Below are positions 12,364-25,420 of a stretch of DNA of 64,000 bases, piece after piece. The stretch comes from Acanthaster planci (taxonomy: Eukaryota; Echinodermata; Asteroidea; Valvatida; Acanthasteridae). Location: the NCBI RefSeq assembly GCF_001949145.1, contig NW_019091457.1:820810-884809 (forward strand), read 5' to 3'. Under the pieces are notes generated by a model. That model did no database searches, was not told the DNA's origin, and saw only the letters and a program-made list of their open reading frames with translations. Position 1 is the first letter of the stretch; every line of letters begins with the position of its first letter. Made by a program: the position numbers and the translations under genes.

Positions 12364-15300
12364 TTGAAAGAGTAAAAATTGAGGTCACCAAGCCAGTCGC
12401 TGTTCCGTTTGTCCCAAGGCATTTTGTGCACTGTGCATAATGATGGCGATAATAGCCACGCTCAACTGTTGTCCAAACTGTTCGAGAATTCTTCACAAAA
12501 AATTTCAGGGTCTTAATCTTGTTTCCTATGTTCTGCACTCCCACCTTCTTTAAGACTCGGACGTTGCCCCCGCCTATAGGTCTCTCTGTGTGTTCGTTAA
12601 GAATAGTGATCATGCAAACTTGTCATTGATTATATGCATATTGTGCTAACCAACCTTACAAAGTAGGCCTACAAAGAGCTCCAGTCTCGCTGGGACGTAA
12701 AAACGTGGGAAAAGGGATTCCATTAAAAATTGAACGCAGAAGCAAAATCCTTGGGTTTTTTTGGAGGGCATGTCACAGAATCTTCCTCAAACACCATGAA
12801 TAAAAACCATTGGTTTTCTAAAGTGTCGACAAATCACCCGGATGACAAAATGATGTGCGTTTGAACCTCGTTGCATTGTGGGTCATGACAAATTGCACGC
12901 ATGCAGGAAACTCCCGGGGTCAAAATGACCAATTTTAAGTACACTCGCCATCTGTACTTGGACATGAAAGTGACCACTTCCATTGCGTAGCCTTATCAAA
13001 GGCTTTTCAGTGGGCATTGCACACTCGCATTTATTACATATCTGCTATGTCACCACTATTTGTTTTGTATGCAGAAACTGCTTCATGGTGTTGGCTGCGA
13101 AACAGGTGGCAAGTCCACTGGATGAGACCACGGTTTAACAGCTCCATGATGAGACTGACTGATAATTGACCCAGTGTCACAAACAATCAGTGACTCCAAA
13201 GGAACCACTGAATGACTTCACAGCATTTCTTTACGTCACTGTGACTTCCTGAGTCAAGACTAGTAAGGCCTTTGTCGCGGCCTGGAAAAAAAAAAAACAA
13301 CCAGAGCGAGGCTCCTTATTTTGCCCTCAGTAATTATACAGCATCCCCAATTCTTGTTTTTTGTTGGAATTTCTGACGGATATTGAACGTGAATTAATCG
13401 ATGCATCCACTGAAGTATCTTGCTTTTGCGGCATCAGATCATACATGAAAAAAACCCAAATAAACCTGGAATGATATTAAAATGCAGACCATTTCATGAA
13501 GGTCCCAAACGTAACGATCGTGTGGTGAACGATCGTAGTTACCTTTCAGCATCTTTAAAACCCTGTTCTACGTGCAAATTTATTCTCCATAAAATCTTCC
13601 ACAAAAGTGAGTTATTTCGTTTCGTGTCCCGTGTTACGCGATTAAAAGCAGTCAGCGCTCAAAATACGAAAATGCAGATAGCCGAGGTTGCCGTTCAACT
13701 ACGCCAGTGTCTATTTAAGTGTGTAAGTTATTTGTAAATAAGTACCATACAATGTGTGTATTTATCTATATATTTGGCAAGTGATATAGCCGTCAACCTA
13801 AGCGAGTTTAAATGACTTAATAAAAAAAAAGTTTATGTCGGTACAACTGGAATTTCTTCGCTGTGGTTTGCTTGTTTGTTTCAGTAATGGTGTTTATATT
13901 GTGTACACGGACAAGCTCGTGCAGCTGCTGAGCGCTGGACCCACGTTGTCACCAAAATTAATAATGGGTTCACCTATCGCGTGGGTAGTATTTACAATTT
14001 AACTTATGACAGATTTTTTTTTCGGCCGATGATACATCAAAGCGAGACACTGGTTACTACGGCCGATACCGTCAGTGCGCAATGCCCATTAATTTTGACC
14101 TATTTAGGAGGGACCCCGCTTGATTGAAGAAACTGTCGGGTAGGGAAAGTCCGTTCAACTGCCTGTCATTTTGTCCTTCTGAATAACAACAAGAAGAAAA
14201 AATACATTTACTGAGATAACAATGACACCGGCGCACAACAATTGCGCAGACAGTTCTAAGCAAAGTTTATTTAATGGTGAGGAGGGCGGTAAATGGACTA
14301 TTGTGGGTTGTACTTTCGGGGGCTCGGAGATTTCATTTTTTCTTTTCTGTTCCGCGGAGAGAGCGACGAGTTTGACATATCACCGTCTTTCATCCCTCGT
14401 GGGCACGGACAATGCAGGGATTGTCGGCCCAGTGGCGATGGTGGGAAGTAGAGCCGCCTCAGTCGAAGTGAAAAGCCGTGGCGCCGCACATACTCGACGG
14501 GTAGCCGGACAAATTTGGAAAACCCCGTCCATTGTTCAAGGGATGACTTTCTCTCCGCTTGACTGTCCACCGACAAGGTGCTGGCAATATTGACAACAGA
14601 ACAGAAAAATAAATTCCGAAAAAAAAGTTTGGTTGGAATTCTGAAATGACACAACAATGCCATCCAAGAGATTGTTTAATGGTCCAATGAAACGCATATT
14701 GGGCTTTTGGGGGGTTTCGTGTGTAATTTTCTTTCCTCTTGAGAGGCTTTTTTCCACGCTTTGTCGTCGGCGTCGCTGCGACGGATCCGTGGCACAATGG
14801 TACGAGAACTTTTAGACAAAATCGTAAAGCGGTGGTGGAGTGCGTTTCGCCCCGGGGCAAGTATAGTATCGAGAGGGAATCAGTTGACAATGGGCAGAGT
14901 TTGATTCCTGGTCCCGAAAGGAAAGAGACACGTCCCCGTGATACCCTTGCGTGCCTCGTCCAACCATCCAGCCGTGCCCGGCCCGCGCTGGGACAGCAGC
15001 GTGTCGATTCTTTCTTTCTTTCTTATTTTTTGGTTACAGCGGGAGGGTGATCGATAGCCCTGGGCATTTTTCGCTTGCAACATTTTATGCCAGTGAGTAA
15101 CAATCATCTCCAACGACACAAGCCTCAAGTATAATGACAGATAGAAGCATGACGCTGGCTTATAATGATGTGCGGACTAGAGGGCCTTAGAAATTCAAGA
15201 ATGTATATACACATGCATTTTGCACACGACAGTGTCAAGTGGCACGCACAATGCGAACTCCGAAAACAGCTTTCTTCGACTTGGACTCGGATAATCAGGT

Positions 15301-18300
15301 CACTTGGCTTAAGGTCGACGTTTCCACTCAATTGCATGGAGTATAGGCCTGAAGACAGTACATCAATACACTATCCCAGTACGCCTGCGCTGTAATTTGT
15401 ACGAAATGGAAACAAATTGGGGATTTGTAGTCTATTTGTTTTGGGTTAGTTATTATAAAGAAGACCATGGAAAATGGAGTTCGTTTTCAACAGTTAAAAC
15501 GCACTCCGTCTAATATGTGTGCGAAAAACACATGAGCCAAATGTCGTTCCAGTGTGCCTGAGCAACGCATGCAACAGGTCCATTACTGTTTGACACCCGT
15601 TGGTGGATGTAGTATTCAAAGGGTGTTGTTTGCGCTGTGATCGATCGTCCGAACAATCGCAGCAGGAGAACGTGGAAATCCAGTTTTCTTGAAAAAAAAC
15701 CCAGGATCTTGTGTTCAGAATTTGAGATAATATTTAGTGTTTACATACATTTAGCACTACGAGAAAGGTATTTCGTAACTATGCAGTCCCATTATTTGTA
15801 TGGATTGCGCTGTATTTTTATGTGCAGGTGCAATCCGCTTGCGACCCCCATTTAGGACAGACTGTCTCATCTCAGATCCGGAATAGACCTAGTACCCTGC
15901 ATTAGTCACGCCGCACAACACTTGTCACCATCTCAAAACCTTGAAATCAAAATGCAGAGTGCAGCAGTGACGTGTGACGATCATGTAGGGGATTCAGCGA
16001 TTTGTGTGCGTTTCCTTTGGATATAACAGCTCAAACTGCCAATGTGAATGTGGAACTCCATAAAACAGTCGGATAAAATGAGTGAGCGAACATGCGGCGG
16101 GTGGGAAAAGCGCGAGATGGCCCAACTTCACTGAGCGCTTATAACAGATGCCAGAAACTTGAAGTATGCTTATGCAGTGGAAGAAGACTTGTTTAGTCAG
16201 TTTGGGCCTGGAAAAGCAAGACAAGAAATATGATGTCACATGACCAAACCGGTCCTGAGAGCTGGAAATTCTCTACCGCGCTGGACAGTAACTTCTGATC
16301 GTCCGGGGTAAGCGAATGGTGGAAAGTTGGTGACCAGGAACGGGAAAGTGAGTTGTGTCCTCGGTAATATCTATACACTTATCCCAGACCATCCTTGTGG
16401 AAAGCCGAGGACGAAGAACTTCAAACTGATATATGTTTTCATCATTAGTTCCTCAACTTATCCGCTCCGAGCGGAACAAAAGGGGCGCGTTTTTTTAGTA
16501 CTCACCGCATAGACGCGCCATGAGGCGCGCAAGTATATGCGCGTTTGACGCGGAGCACGCTGAGTACGCGTACCTAATTTATTCTGGCATGTATGTTCTC
16601 TGCGTACACGCAGAACGCGTACAAGAACCCGCTTGTATCCATCTGTCTTTCTTTCGCCGATTGGGGGTGCACTTCAGCTCGGGAGAGATTCCTCTTCAAG
16701 CATCTCTCCATCTCCACTACTGTCTTACTCGATTCGAGAAGTAGAGAAATTATAAACCAGTCCCTCGCTGATTAAGTTCAAACACAGTCAAAGAATTTAT
16801 GTCAAGGCCTAATAACCACAATTTTCTTAATGCTGAATATCCATCGCAATGACGATTTTCTCAAAGGATATTATTTTGTTTGTCGAGATAACTGATGAAA
16901 AGTTTTCCCACGTAATATTTCACTTTCCATCTCAAGCACCGCATTTTATGTAGCATGTAAAGATATTCACTGACACTTAATCGAAACGCTTATTCTTAAT
17001 ATTATTATGAAACTTTGTGTCCCATGCAAGCCTCCGTATGAACGACCACAACACATAAAATGGAAGTACTGCATAATTTTATGTGTCACCAGAGCCGTGT
17101 TTCACTAGCGAAGAGAATCGGTGTGACACCAGCGCCCAGACTTCAGGTTGGTGCAAGGAACTACTCAGACCCACAACACTTGTTGGAAGGCACACACACT
17201 TGGGGGCAAAAACTTAAGGAAAGCAGACACTGCTGATTCTCTGAACGGTGTTCAGTTTCATTAACAATGAAGTCAGTGAAACCCCTAGAGAAATACAAGT
17301 TGCATGTGATACTCTAGGGTGGTTCTTTCAAAACAATGGCGTCTGCAAACTCGTTACAGCGGGCTTGGCCAAATAACTGCGGGCGTTTTTTTTTTTTTTT
17401 TACTGCACGCAAAAATAGTTGCAGGTTTTGGTCAGCTCTCTTGATGTCTGGCTGAACTTACAAGACAAGGAGGCTGACATTTTCAGGTAGTCAGCGGCCG
17501 ATGGAGAGCTCTGGACGCGGCGCGATCAGATTTGACTGTGTCTGTCAATAGATATCGTATGTTACGGTGAAAGCGTTACAGGCCCGCTGCGTGCCATGTT
17601 TGTTTAACTTATTGGCGTAATCACTGTGTAAACACGCCAGACAAATGCGACAGTAATTGGGCCGTCTGTCGTCGCGAGCAGAGCACCGGCGCAAAATGCG
17701 AGGTGGTATCGAGAGGCTTGAGTCGCCCGCATGCATGCTCCGCGGTCCCAAGCCCGGCTGGGCCAAGCCCCGAGAGTGTTACCACGCGGGACCCTGGGAT
17801 CAAAAGCCCGTCGGCCACTACAGGTGCACTCTATTGGCCAGGGAAAAAAAACAGAGGGGAGAGAGAGAGCTAGGTGCAGGTGATCCGGATTGCTTCGGAA
17901 ATTGTCAGATTTTTCGCCCAACGAGCCCAGTCATGCGACCAATTTATACCCCGGGCATGTCGAGAAGTTGGTTCTCTCTTGTACAACTATAAGAATAGGG
18001 GGGGGGGATATTCTGAAAGGATACGAAAAGAGGGGGAGACGGAGAGAAGAATGCACTGCGAAGCATGTTTCTTGGCTTCAGTTGGCCCGGCCCCGCGAGG
18101 CCCCCAGGCCCCATCGAGTGGCATGTGTGTTTCTCATTAGCGGCCCTGTAGAGACCAATTGGTGGGCCGCTGCAGAAAAAAAAGCGGCAGCCTGAACGTC
18201 AACGGTTTCTAATTAGTTAGAATAACAGAGGGAGACTGCGGGGACACGGAAGGGAGTTCTGAAGGTCTGCCGGGTTCATACGTTGTACCAGCAAGCAAGG

Positions 18301-19417
18301 AAAAAACTTCAAACGAAGGAAGGTAAAAACGCAAGCTGACGGGCCCAGCCGGCCCGGGCCTTGTCCCTTGTTAACTCACGAATTACGGCCGACGCCACCA
18401 GTCTTCCCGCCGAGGCTGCAAAACCGCTCAGTGCCCGGCCCCGCAGAAGTTTTGACCATCTTTATGGGCCCTTGATGTATTTGTTCTGCTAATGATAAAA
18501 GAATATTTTATAGATTGGTCGTTACACCAGTTCAAATCGTTTTAGAAGGTTGAGAGAGTTATGTGGGGTGCTCCGACGATGCCGACTCAAGGATCCTTTT
18601 TTTAACCGCCCTCTTGTCTGTTTATAGCTCGGCTGTCCCGTTCCGACGCGGCAGTCATCAGCAAACCGGGTTGTTCGGGGTCAGCGCCGTCGGACTCGTT
18701 GAGTATCTAGCCGCATCCCGGTATCCCAAGCTCGGGGTCAGACTTATCTTTCACTTTCAGCCACGATTGTTGTCTACAACCCCAGTCCCATTTGTCTTTC
18801 ACTTTTCGTCGGTATTTCTGTCAGGAAGGTCACTGTTCTGTAATATTTTGCGCTGAAGGGACGGACCTCTAATTTAAAACTAGTAATAGGTAATAGTTTT
18901 TGGGAAACTTGTTTCTTTTCTGATTGCAACCCTCATTTTACAAGGTCGCATTACCACTACAAGGGTTTCACTACACAGTGCCTATCAGAAAACTGGACCA
19001 AGTCTGCGCATCTCCATGCGAGGAGATCGCAAATTTCACGGAGAAGACACGGGATGCCGTACTAAATGGTGACGCGCGGTTGAGATTGGATTATCTATAA
19101 AAAAAAAATAGGGCACGCATCAACGCGTCTTCAAGAACATTCTTCGGAACCAGGGCAACCTCTTCATTTGCATGTCACAGAGGTTGAGTCGTGTATAGAC
19201 CACGAGAGGAAGGAAACACATGGACACAGAAAATGACGGTCGGAGACTACCCCGCCGCCGAATCGGTCATACTTCGGCAGCGAGAATCGTCGCATTATCG
19301 GGGGAACTTACACAGAGGCAAGAACCCCAACAATCAATTAATAACGGGTCGAAACTCGAAGGCGAAGTGATTTCACCGCATGCAAGCGGAAGGCCACCTG
19401 CCGTTCTCCCAGCCCTC

Positions 19418-19436
19418 TTTTTTTGGGGGGGGGGGG
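19418..19436. repeat. T7G12 composite homopolymer
   Basis: Seven T are followed directly by twelve G. Similar junctions occur at 118-134 (T9G8), 23517-23535 (C10A9, the same motif on the other strand) and 30544-30562 (A11G8). These are simple sequence without coding meaning. Confidence 0.85.
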
Positions 19437-22144
19437 TGGAAGTTTAAATTGTCGGCTGCACTCTGTTCCCCCATCAGCAAGTAGTCATCCCGACCATGGA
19501 GCTATGATCCCACGAAATGCGCTTTCACTGTTGCGAAACAGATCCCCACACAAATCGTCTTGTTCATGGCAGGAAAAAATATCTGATCTTCTACAGCAGG
19601 GCTTTCTTTTTATTTCGTCCGTTGTGTGACAAGCCCACAAGCACAAAATAACGGTAATAACAATGGAATTTACTAAGCACAAAATCTATGAAAACGTGTA
19701 AAATAAGACATGAATAAACTCACTGAGAATATAAAACTAGGTATTGATATAAAATGCATTGAAATTACAGGGAATGCATTCAAACACATCTGAATTTATA
19801 AATCACACCAAGGTATGTAATATCAAAGGATATCAATACATCTATTCCGCTCACATAGGAACCTACTGGAACATTGACATCGTGGAGACATCGAGAGCCT
19901 ATTAGGGACCAGACAAAATGTAACTTTTGTTTCGGAACCCCATGAGGTGTTTTCCGTGGGGCTTAAAGTCGGTGGACTACACCTTTCTGGACCCGCCATT
20001 TTGTTGTTGACTAAAAGAAAATCAACCTCGTCTCCCTCCACGAAACAGCGCCGCTGTCGTTTGGGCCCAGGGATTCGAGGGGCCAACTAATTTCTTCGCA
20101 TGACGCTTGATTCGGTAATCACAGATTCCCCGCTGCTGCGGGAGTGTGGAAACAAGTTAGCGCGTTCAAACGCCGCCGCCGGGGTGCCCCGCTATCGCCC
20201 CTGCCGGGAACGCGGTGAGTTCTGACGGGCCGACGCGGCACACAACAGACCGGCCAACAAGAGCAAGCCGATTTTAAACGCGCCATTCCCACCAACTGCT
20301 GTAACTACTGGCTCAACAATATCGACAATCGTGGCCAGCACAAAGGAAACAGTTCATCAGTTTGTGCTGGGTCTGGCTCGCTCCTCACACTATGTGCGCT
20401 GTGGAAGCCTCAACCCAGACCGAGCCACTCTCAATTGGGATATTCAATCCGCGCCAGTGAAATCAATCCTATGATTTAAGCCCTAATTGTATTACTCCTT
20501 GATTGGTAGTTGGGTCGGAAATTGTTGCTGGTAGCGAGTCTTTGGACGGGCCCACATGCGGAGTCCCTCCGGAGCTCGTGGGGCCGTGCTAGCAGGCGCC
20601 ACGTCGCATACCGGCGGCAGGGTTTGTAACCCCGGCTTTGCGTCCGTTAGACAAACTGCTGATCAAGTCTGATACACTTACAATTACAGCGGCCCCTTTT
20701 GAGTGCCGCCGTGGCGGCTCGTCCGTGCCAGCGATGGGGGTAACACCCCTGTGGGACCCCGGGGGCCAGCCTGATATTTCCGCGAGTTGCAGAAGCCACG
20801 GGGTCGGGATCACCGAGGCCGACACCGCTCCGTGTCGGTCGCTCACCGTGCATTAGTAATTGGGCAGTCTTCGGAGCCCTTTTACGAACGGAATGAAGAT
20901 GATGGTCCAATGATCCTGTATAGAGGAAGAACAGATGTGTTTCCGCTCAACGGGTTTAAAGGTCCACGCCAGCGCCAGTCTTGCTGTGTTTGGTGCTCTG
21001 GAGTTTCATGTCAAGAAAAACGAAGAGCAACAAGAAAAAAAAAAAACCCCAAAAAACAGACTGTCAATTGTTTGCACATACTAGCTCTTCTTCATCGGCT
21101 GAACGTACCCATTACCTCACCAGCAAAGATGTGACGTCACAAAGAATAGCCACAGACAGCTTTGTTACATTTGTTTCTGGAGACGATTAGACCGACGGAC
21201 GCGTGAGCGTTGTCACACTGCATTTGCGGAGTTGAGCGTCTCCCACGGTAATCACAACAAAAACATGGAGTTATCGGGCAGACCTCCTTCTAGTTCTCCC
21301 GACTCATGGGAACTTGAAGGATGATTGCACTAACTTAAGCCCCCCCTGAGCAGAGTGTAAAATCAACCAAGTTCCGGGCTCAGTAATACGCAAGCTGACA
21401 TCACTGGAGGTTTCTCCAACAGAAGTTAAATTATTGTCTTGTCCTAATAATCGTTCTATTTTCTGTCCATTTTTTTTGTGGGTCAGCCAGACAATCCCGC
21501 CACTTTGGGGACCAAACAGATTCCGCTTTCCAAAAGAGACCGTGGGGGCGCTTTTCAGGGTGATGAGCTCGGCCGGCCCTACCGCTAGGGTTTATTCCGC
21601 ATCCATGAACTGACTGGCATTACTACGGCCACAAGCCGACGCGACGGTCGTCGGTGTTTGTTATAGCCTACACACGCTTTCAGTTGTATTTCTATAGATT
21701 TTGTTGGTCGGGGCGGAGTGACCGCCTTATGAAATTCGCCCAGGCTAACCCCCTGAAATAATTTACGAAATGCTAATATGGCGTTGTTAAAAAAGATCAA
21801 CCTCTCCCATTCAGAACGTGGTTTTCCCCTCCCCCAAATCGACAATCCGGTAGGCTGTATGGTTCTTGTCGTCTATTTATAATGCGAACGGCCCACCGTT
21901 TGAATTGATCCCAAAATCACCGGGGTGGGGAGAAATCTAACCGTCGACATTTTTCCAACCTCGTCGCCATGTATTGTTTGGACCGAACTATCCCAAGCTC
22001 TTCTGGCAACATTTCCGATGAATTTGACACCATTTTGAAAGGCAAATTGGGTTTGCCATTATCGCCAATGCCAATGTTAATCGAGACGGATCAGCCATCG
22101 ATAAGGGTTGAACACACGCGGGCTGACACTTGTTATGACACTAT

Positions 22145-22184
22145 TGTTATGGTCCCCACGCCTATGTTATGGTCCCTAGGCCTA
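22145..22184. repeat. 20-bp tandem duplication
   Basis: Two adjacent 20-base units, 22145-22164 and 22165-22184, agree at 18 of 20 positions (both start TGTTATGGTCCC). The second copy ends in the palindrome TAGGCCTA, while the first ends in CACGCCTA. Confidence 0.8.
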
Positions 22185-25100
22185 AAATGGAATGTGTAAA
22201 GAAGTCTTTCAAGTCATGATTCTGGGGCTATTATATGGAACAACCAACCAACTAAAGCCCAGAATGCATCCTCTTTTCATGGTTTTAATATTATGTATAA
22301 GAAGCTTTATTTTCAATTAGGATTTTTCAAACAGTTTTTTGCCCTTGTTGATCAATTTTATTCTTACCTTTATTACCTTCTTAATCGTCCATTTTCTCTG
22401 TATTATACAGGACCATGATGTCAAACAACCTTTGAGCTGATTGTGTATCCTGTCCAAAGATTTTTAAATAAATAAATAAACTATCAATGGTCAAACCAAC
22501 AAAGCCCACGTCGGATTGAATTGAAACTTCACAGATGTACTTCTAATGACTGTCTCTACATGCATGCCAAGTTTAAAAAAAGTCGGGCAAGAGAAGTCCA
22601 AGACCTTGCCGCCCGACTGTGAGATGGTTTCGGGAAAAAAACAGCTCTTGTTATTAACGGACCTGTTGCATGCAAGGCGTGGAGGTTTAGTAGTCCCATT
22701 CTTTTATGCCACCGCTCATAATGCAAAGTTAACGTGGACTGTGAGCAGATGAATGTGCCGTATCTCCCGAGGTGCCTCGCGTGTGGGGCGAAGCAAGCCC
22801 AAAAGCCCCCGCAGCCCGCGAGTTCCAGGCTCCCATTATACCCGGCACCCGGCCGTCCGGCCCGGCTGCTGCCTGCCCGACGCGTACTGAGCCCCCGAGC
22901 AGGCAGTCTTGTCGCGACAAACCACCCGTGTGATGAGAACCATTGCATGGGGTCTGTCGGCCAATCTCCCCTCAACTCGCGATTCGGTTTTTGTTTCTCC
23001 GACAACCAGTTTGCAGTACAAATCTTAACTGCGGGCCCCCAAGTTGAATTTTAATACTTAAATGTGCCCGCTCGGATTACACGATCAAAATGGGTGCATT
23101 TTTCCTTTGCAAGGGTTAAGTCTCAACAAGCATGTTTTCCACTGTTTTTCACCCGAGTGTATAAATAAAGTAAATCACTTTTTATGCATTCAGTGGAATT
23201 TGTTTTTTTGCATTTCCTAGGATTTCTGTGAGGATGTTTTTGTTCACGTCCCACTGACTGCCAAACTATCTGCTTTTTGCCCTTGAAAACGTTCTGCCTC
23301 GATCCATACGTCAAGCCCTCTGAATATTTTGATTTGTGCATTTTCAAGTGACTCTAGCCAGCAAGCAGTTTGCGGCAACTTTTCTGTTTTACTTCCTGTT
23401 TAAAGGACGGCTCAAACCTTCGTTTTCTAGCAGTATATCGTCTATTTAATTAATACACGATGCCCTTCTGCAGCAAGTTTTGAATCTCACACCCAAGACA
23501 TCTTCTATGTATGCCTCCCCCCCCCCAAAAAAAAACCAAAACCGAAGGGTTGAGGACCAGCGAACAGGAAGGCAAGCGACAGAATATTAAAACGAGAAAC
23601 TCATCAGATGATAGTCCGCTTATACCGTGAACTTATTAAGAAAATGTACCGCATCTCTCTCGCCGGAGAGAAAGGACTACACTGGGAAAAAGAGCCCCCA
23701 AACAAAACGGACGACATGCATATAGACTGTTGGACTTGGTTTATCACAGAAACAGACGGATCGGACTTTCTGATCGTCCTTGTGCAACATCCTCCAAATC
23801 CGAGAGACCATGAAAACAAATATGACAGCAGTACACGAGGTGGAAGTCTTCACCCAATCGGACGCGACTGGGTGACATCGGCGGGTTGCTGGCAGTCGGG
23901 CCCCAGAAGGAGAGAGGCACACCACCTTGCGACGGGCGAGGGACGGGTTTCGAACCTCCGGGTCATCCCCCGACTAGTGTTACTGAACTCCCGTCTGCGC
24001 CAGGTTGTTGGCGGGGAAGAAAAAAACCAAAAGCGAATATGAATCAGCGCAGCTCGACAGAGATTAGTCCTGACGTTTGTGCTGACGTCAGAGCGCTTAA
24101 CTCTGAACCCTTCCTTGGAAACATTTCATCCAAAAAGAAGGGTGTGAGAGAGACTGTCTTAGCGGGTTTTGAGCGTCCCCGCAAATTGAGAGGTTCTGAC
24201 GATCTGCAAAGCTCACAACATACAGTCCCCCATGCAGAACACACAACAAACTCTCTGGTAAGCCGTTTTTGGCTATTAGATATGTTGTTGTCGCTATTTT
24301 TCATTTGCTAATGTTGGAATGCCTTGGTCAAGGTCATAAAACGGTATGGCCATGACAGGTGTGAGATCTATGACAAGTTCTCACGGTTGATGTTTCAGCG
24401 ACGATTGAAAATCGTAGGAATAACATGAACAAAAACGCAGTTACAGGATAAAATAACGCTTCACTGGAAGTGGAAAGAACATCAGACCAAACTCTACTCA
24501 AATGTGAAACTGATATTTTCGCTGTCCGTCTGAATTGCACCGTACTAAGGGTTCTTTGTCACTCGTGGCACTGGCGTCAATCACTTCTTAAATGTGGTGG
24601 TGTTGGGGGGGCATAATCGTGATCGAGCTAATGTGAGTGTGGAACACGAAACCTGAACGGCGTGGGGTCCGGGTCCCTTAAGCGGAAAATATTGGATTCT
24701 AGATGCTCTGTGTTGCGATCTGAGGCAATTATTTGACCACTTTAACTATTTTCTGAAACAAGTTTGCAACATTTTTTAAGTTTCAACTATTTTTTTTAAT
24801 TCATGATACAAGTAAATACAATGAAGTAAACAATTCTATGAAGAGAAGTGTTAAAACAAAAACCTCCATAAGGTGTAAAACTGTAAATAAAAACCGTTTT
24901 AAGATTCGTGTTTCCTCACTTTAAGGTGCATCACTGCACCAAACAGCAAATGTTTACGAATCAATATTTTAAATATGGTTTATAAATGGTCATTGAGGAT
25001 TGTCATTTGACAAAAATGTCTATAGGCAAGGATTCTCATTGCTTGATTCCAAAACTTGCAGCGTGTCCCGCACACCCGGTGCTTCAAGAAACCAATCAAG

Positions 25101-25388
25101 AACCCTGCGCCGCTGGTTACGAAAGACCGTAATGGTGTCCCCTCTTTCCAAATGTCGGCTTGCCACTCTCGCCATCGAAGCTAATCCGACGCGATCGACG
25201 GACCGGATATCGCTGTCTTTATCTCCGATGCGGACCCTGGCAAGTCTTTGATGATATCCTGTCCTAGCAATGCACGCGAGTTATTAAGCATGTCCCATCA
25301 ACTTTAATATCCTCTCTTTGTAAATGTGCCCCTTCCCGTGAAAAAGCAATATAATTCCCCGGATACTTATTGTCTCAGCAAGGAAATC

Positions 25389-25420
25389 TACGCACGCGCG
25401 TGCGCACGCATGCGCATACA
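25389..25420. repeat. 32-bp alternating pyrimidine-purine tract
   Basis: Every step from 25389 to 25420 alternates pyrimidine and purine, mostly CG and CA/TG. The tract contains the 14-base palindrome CGCACGCGCGTGCG and the palindrome ATGCGCAT. Such sequence can adopt Z-DNA under supercoiling. Confidence 0.85.

Noticed and set aside
22188-22210. Resemblance to the miR-1 sequence (TGGAATGT...AAAGAAG)
   Set aside because: Two extra bases interrupt the match and no hairpin partner is present nearby.
23940-23965. GGTTCGAA-like tRNA B box on the minus strand
   Set aside because: No A box, no acceptor stem and no T-arm pairing could be drawn.
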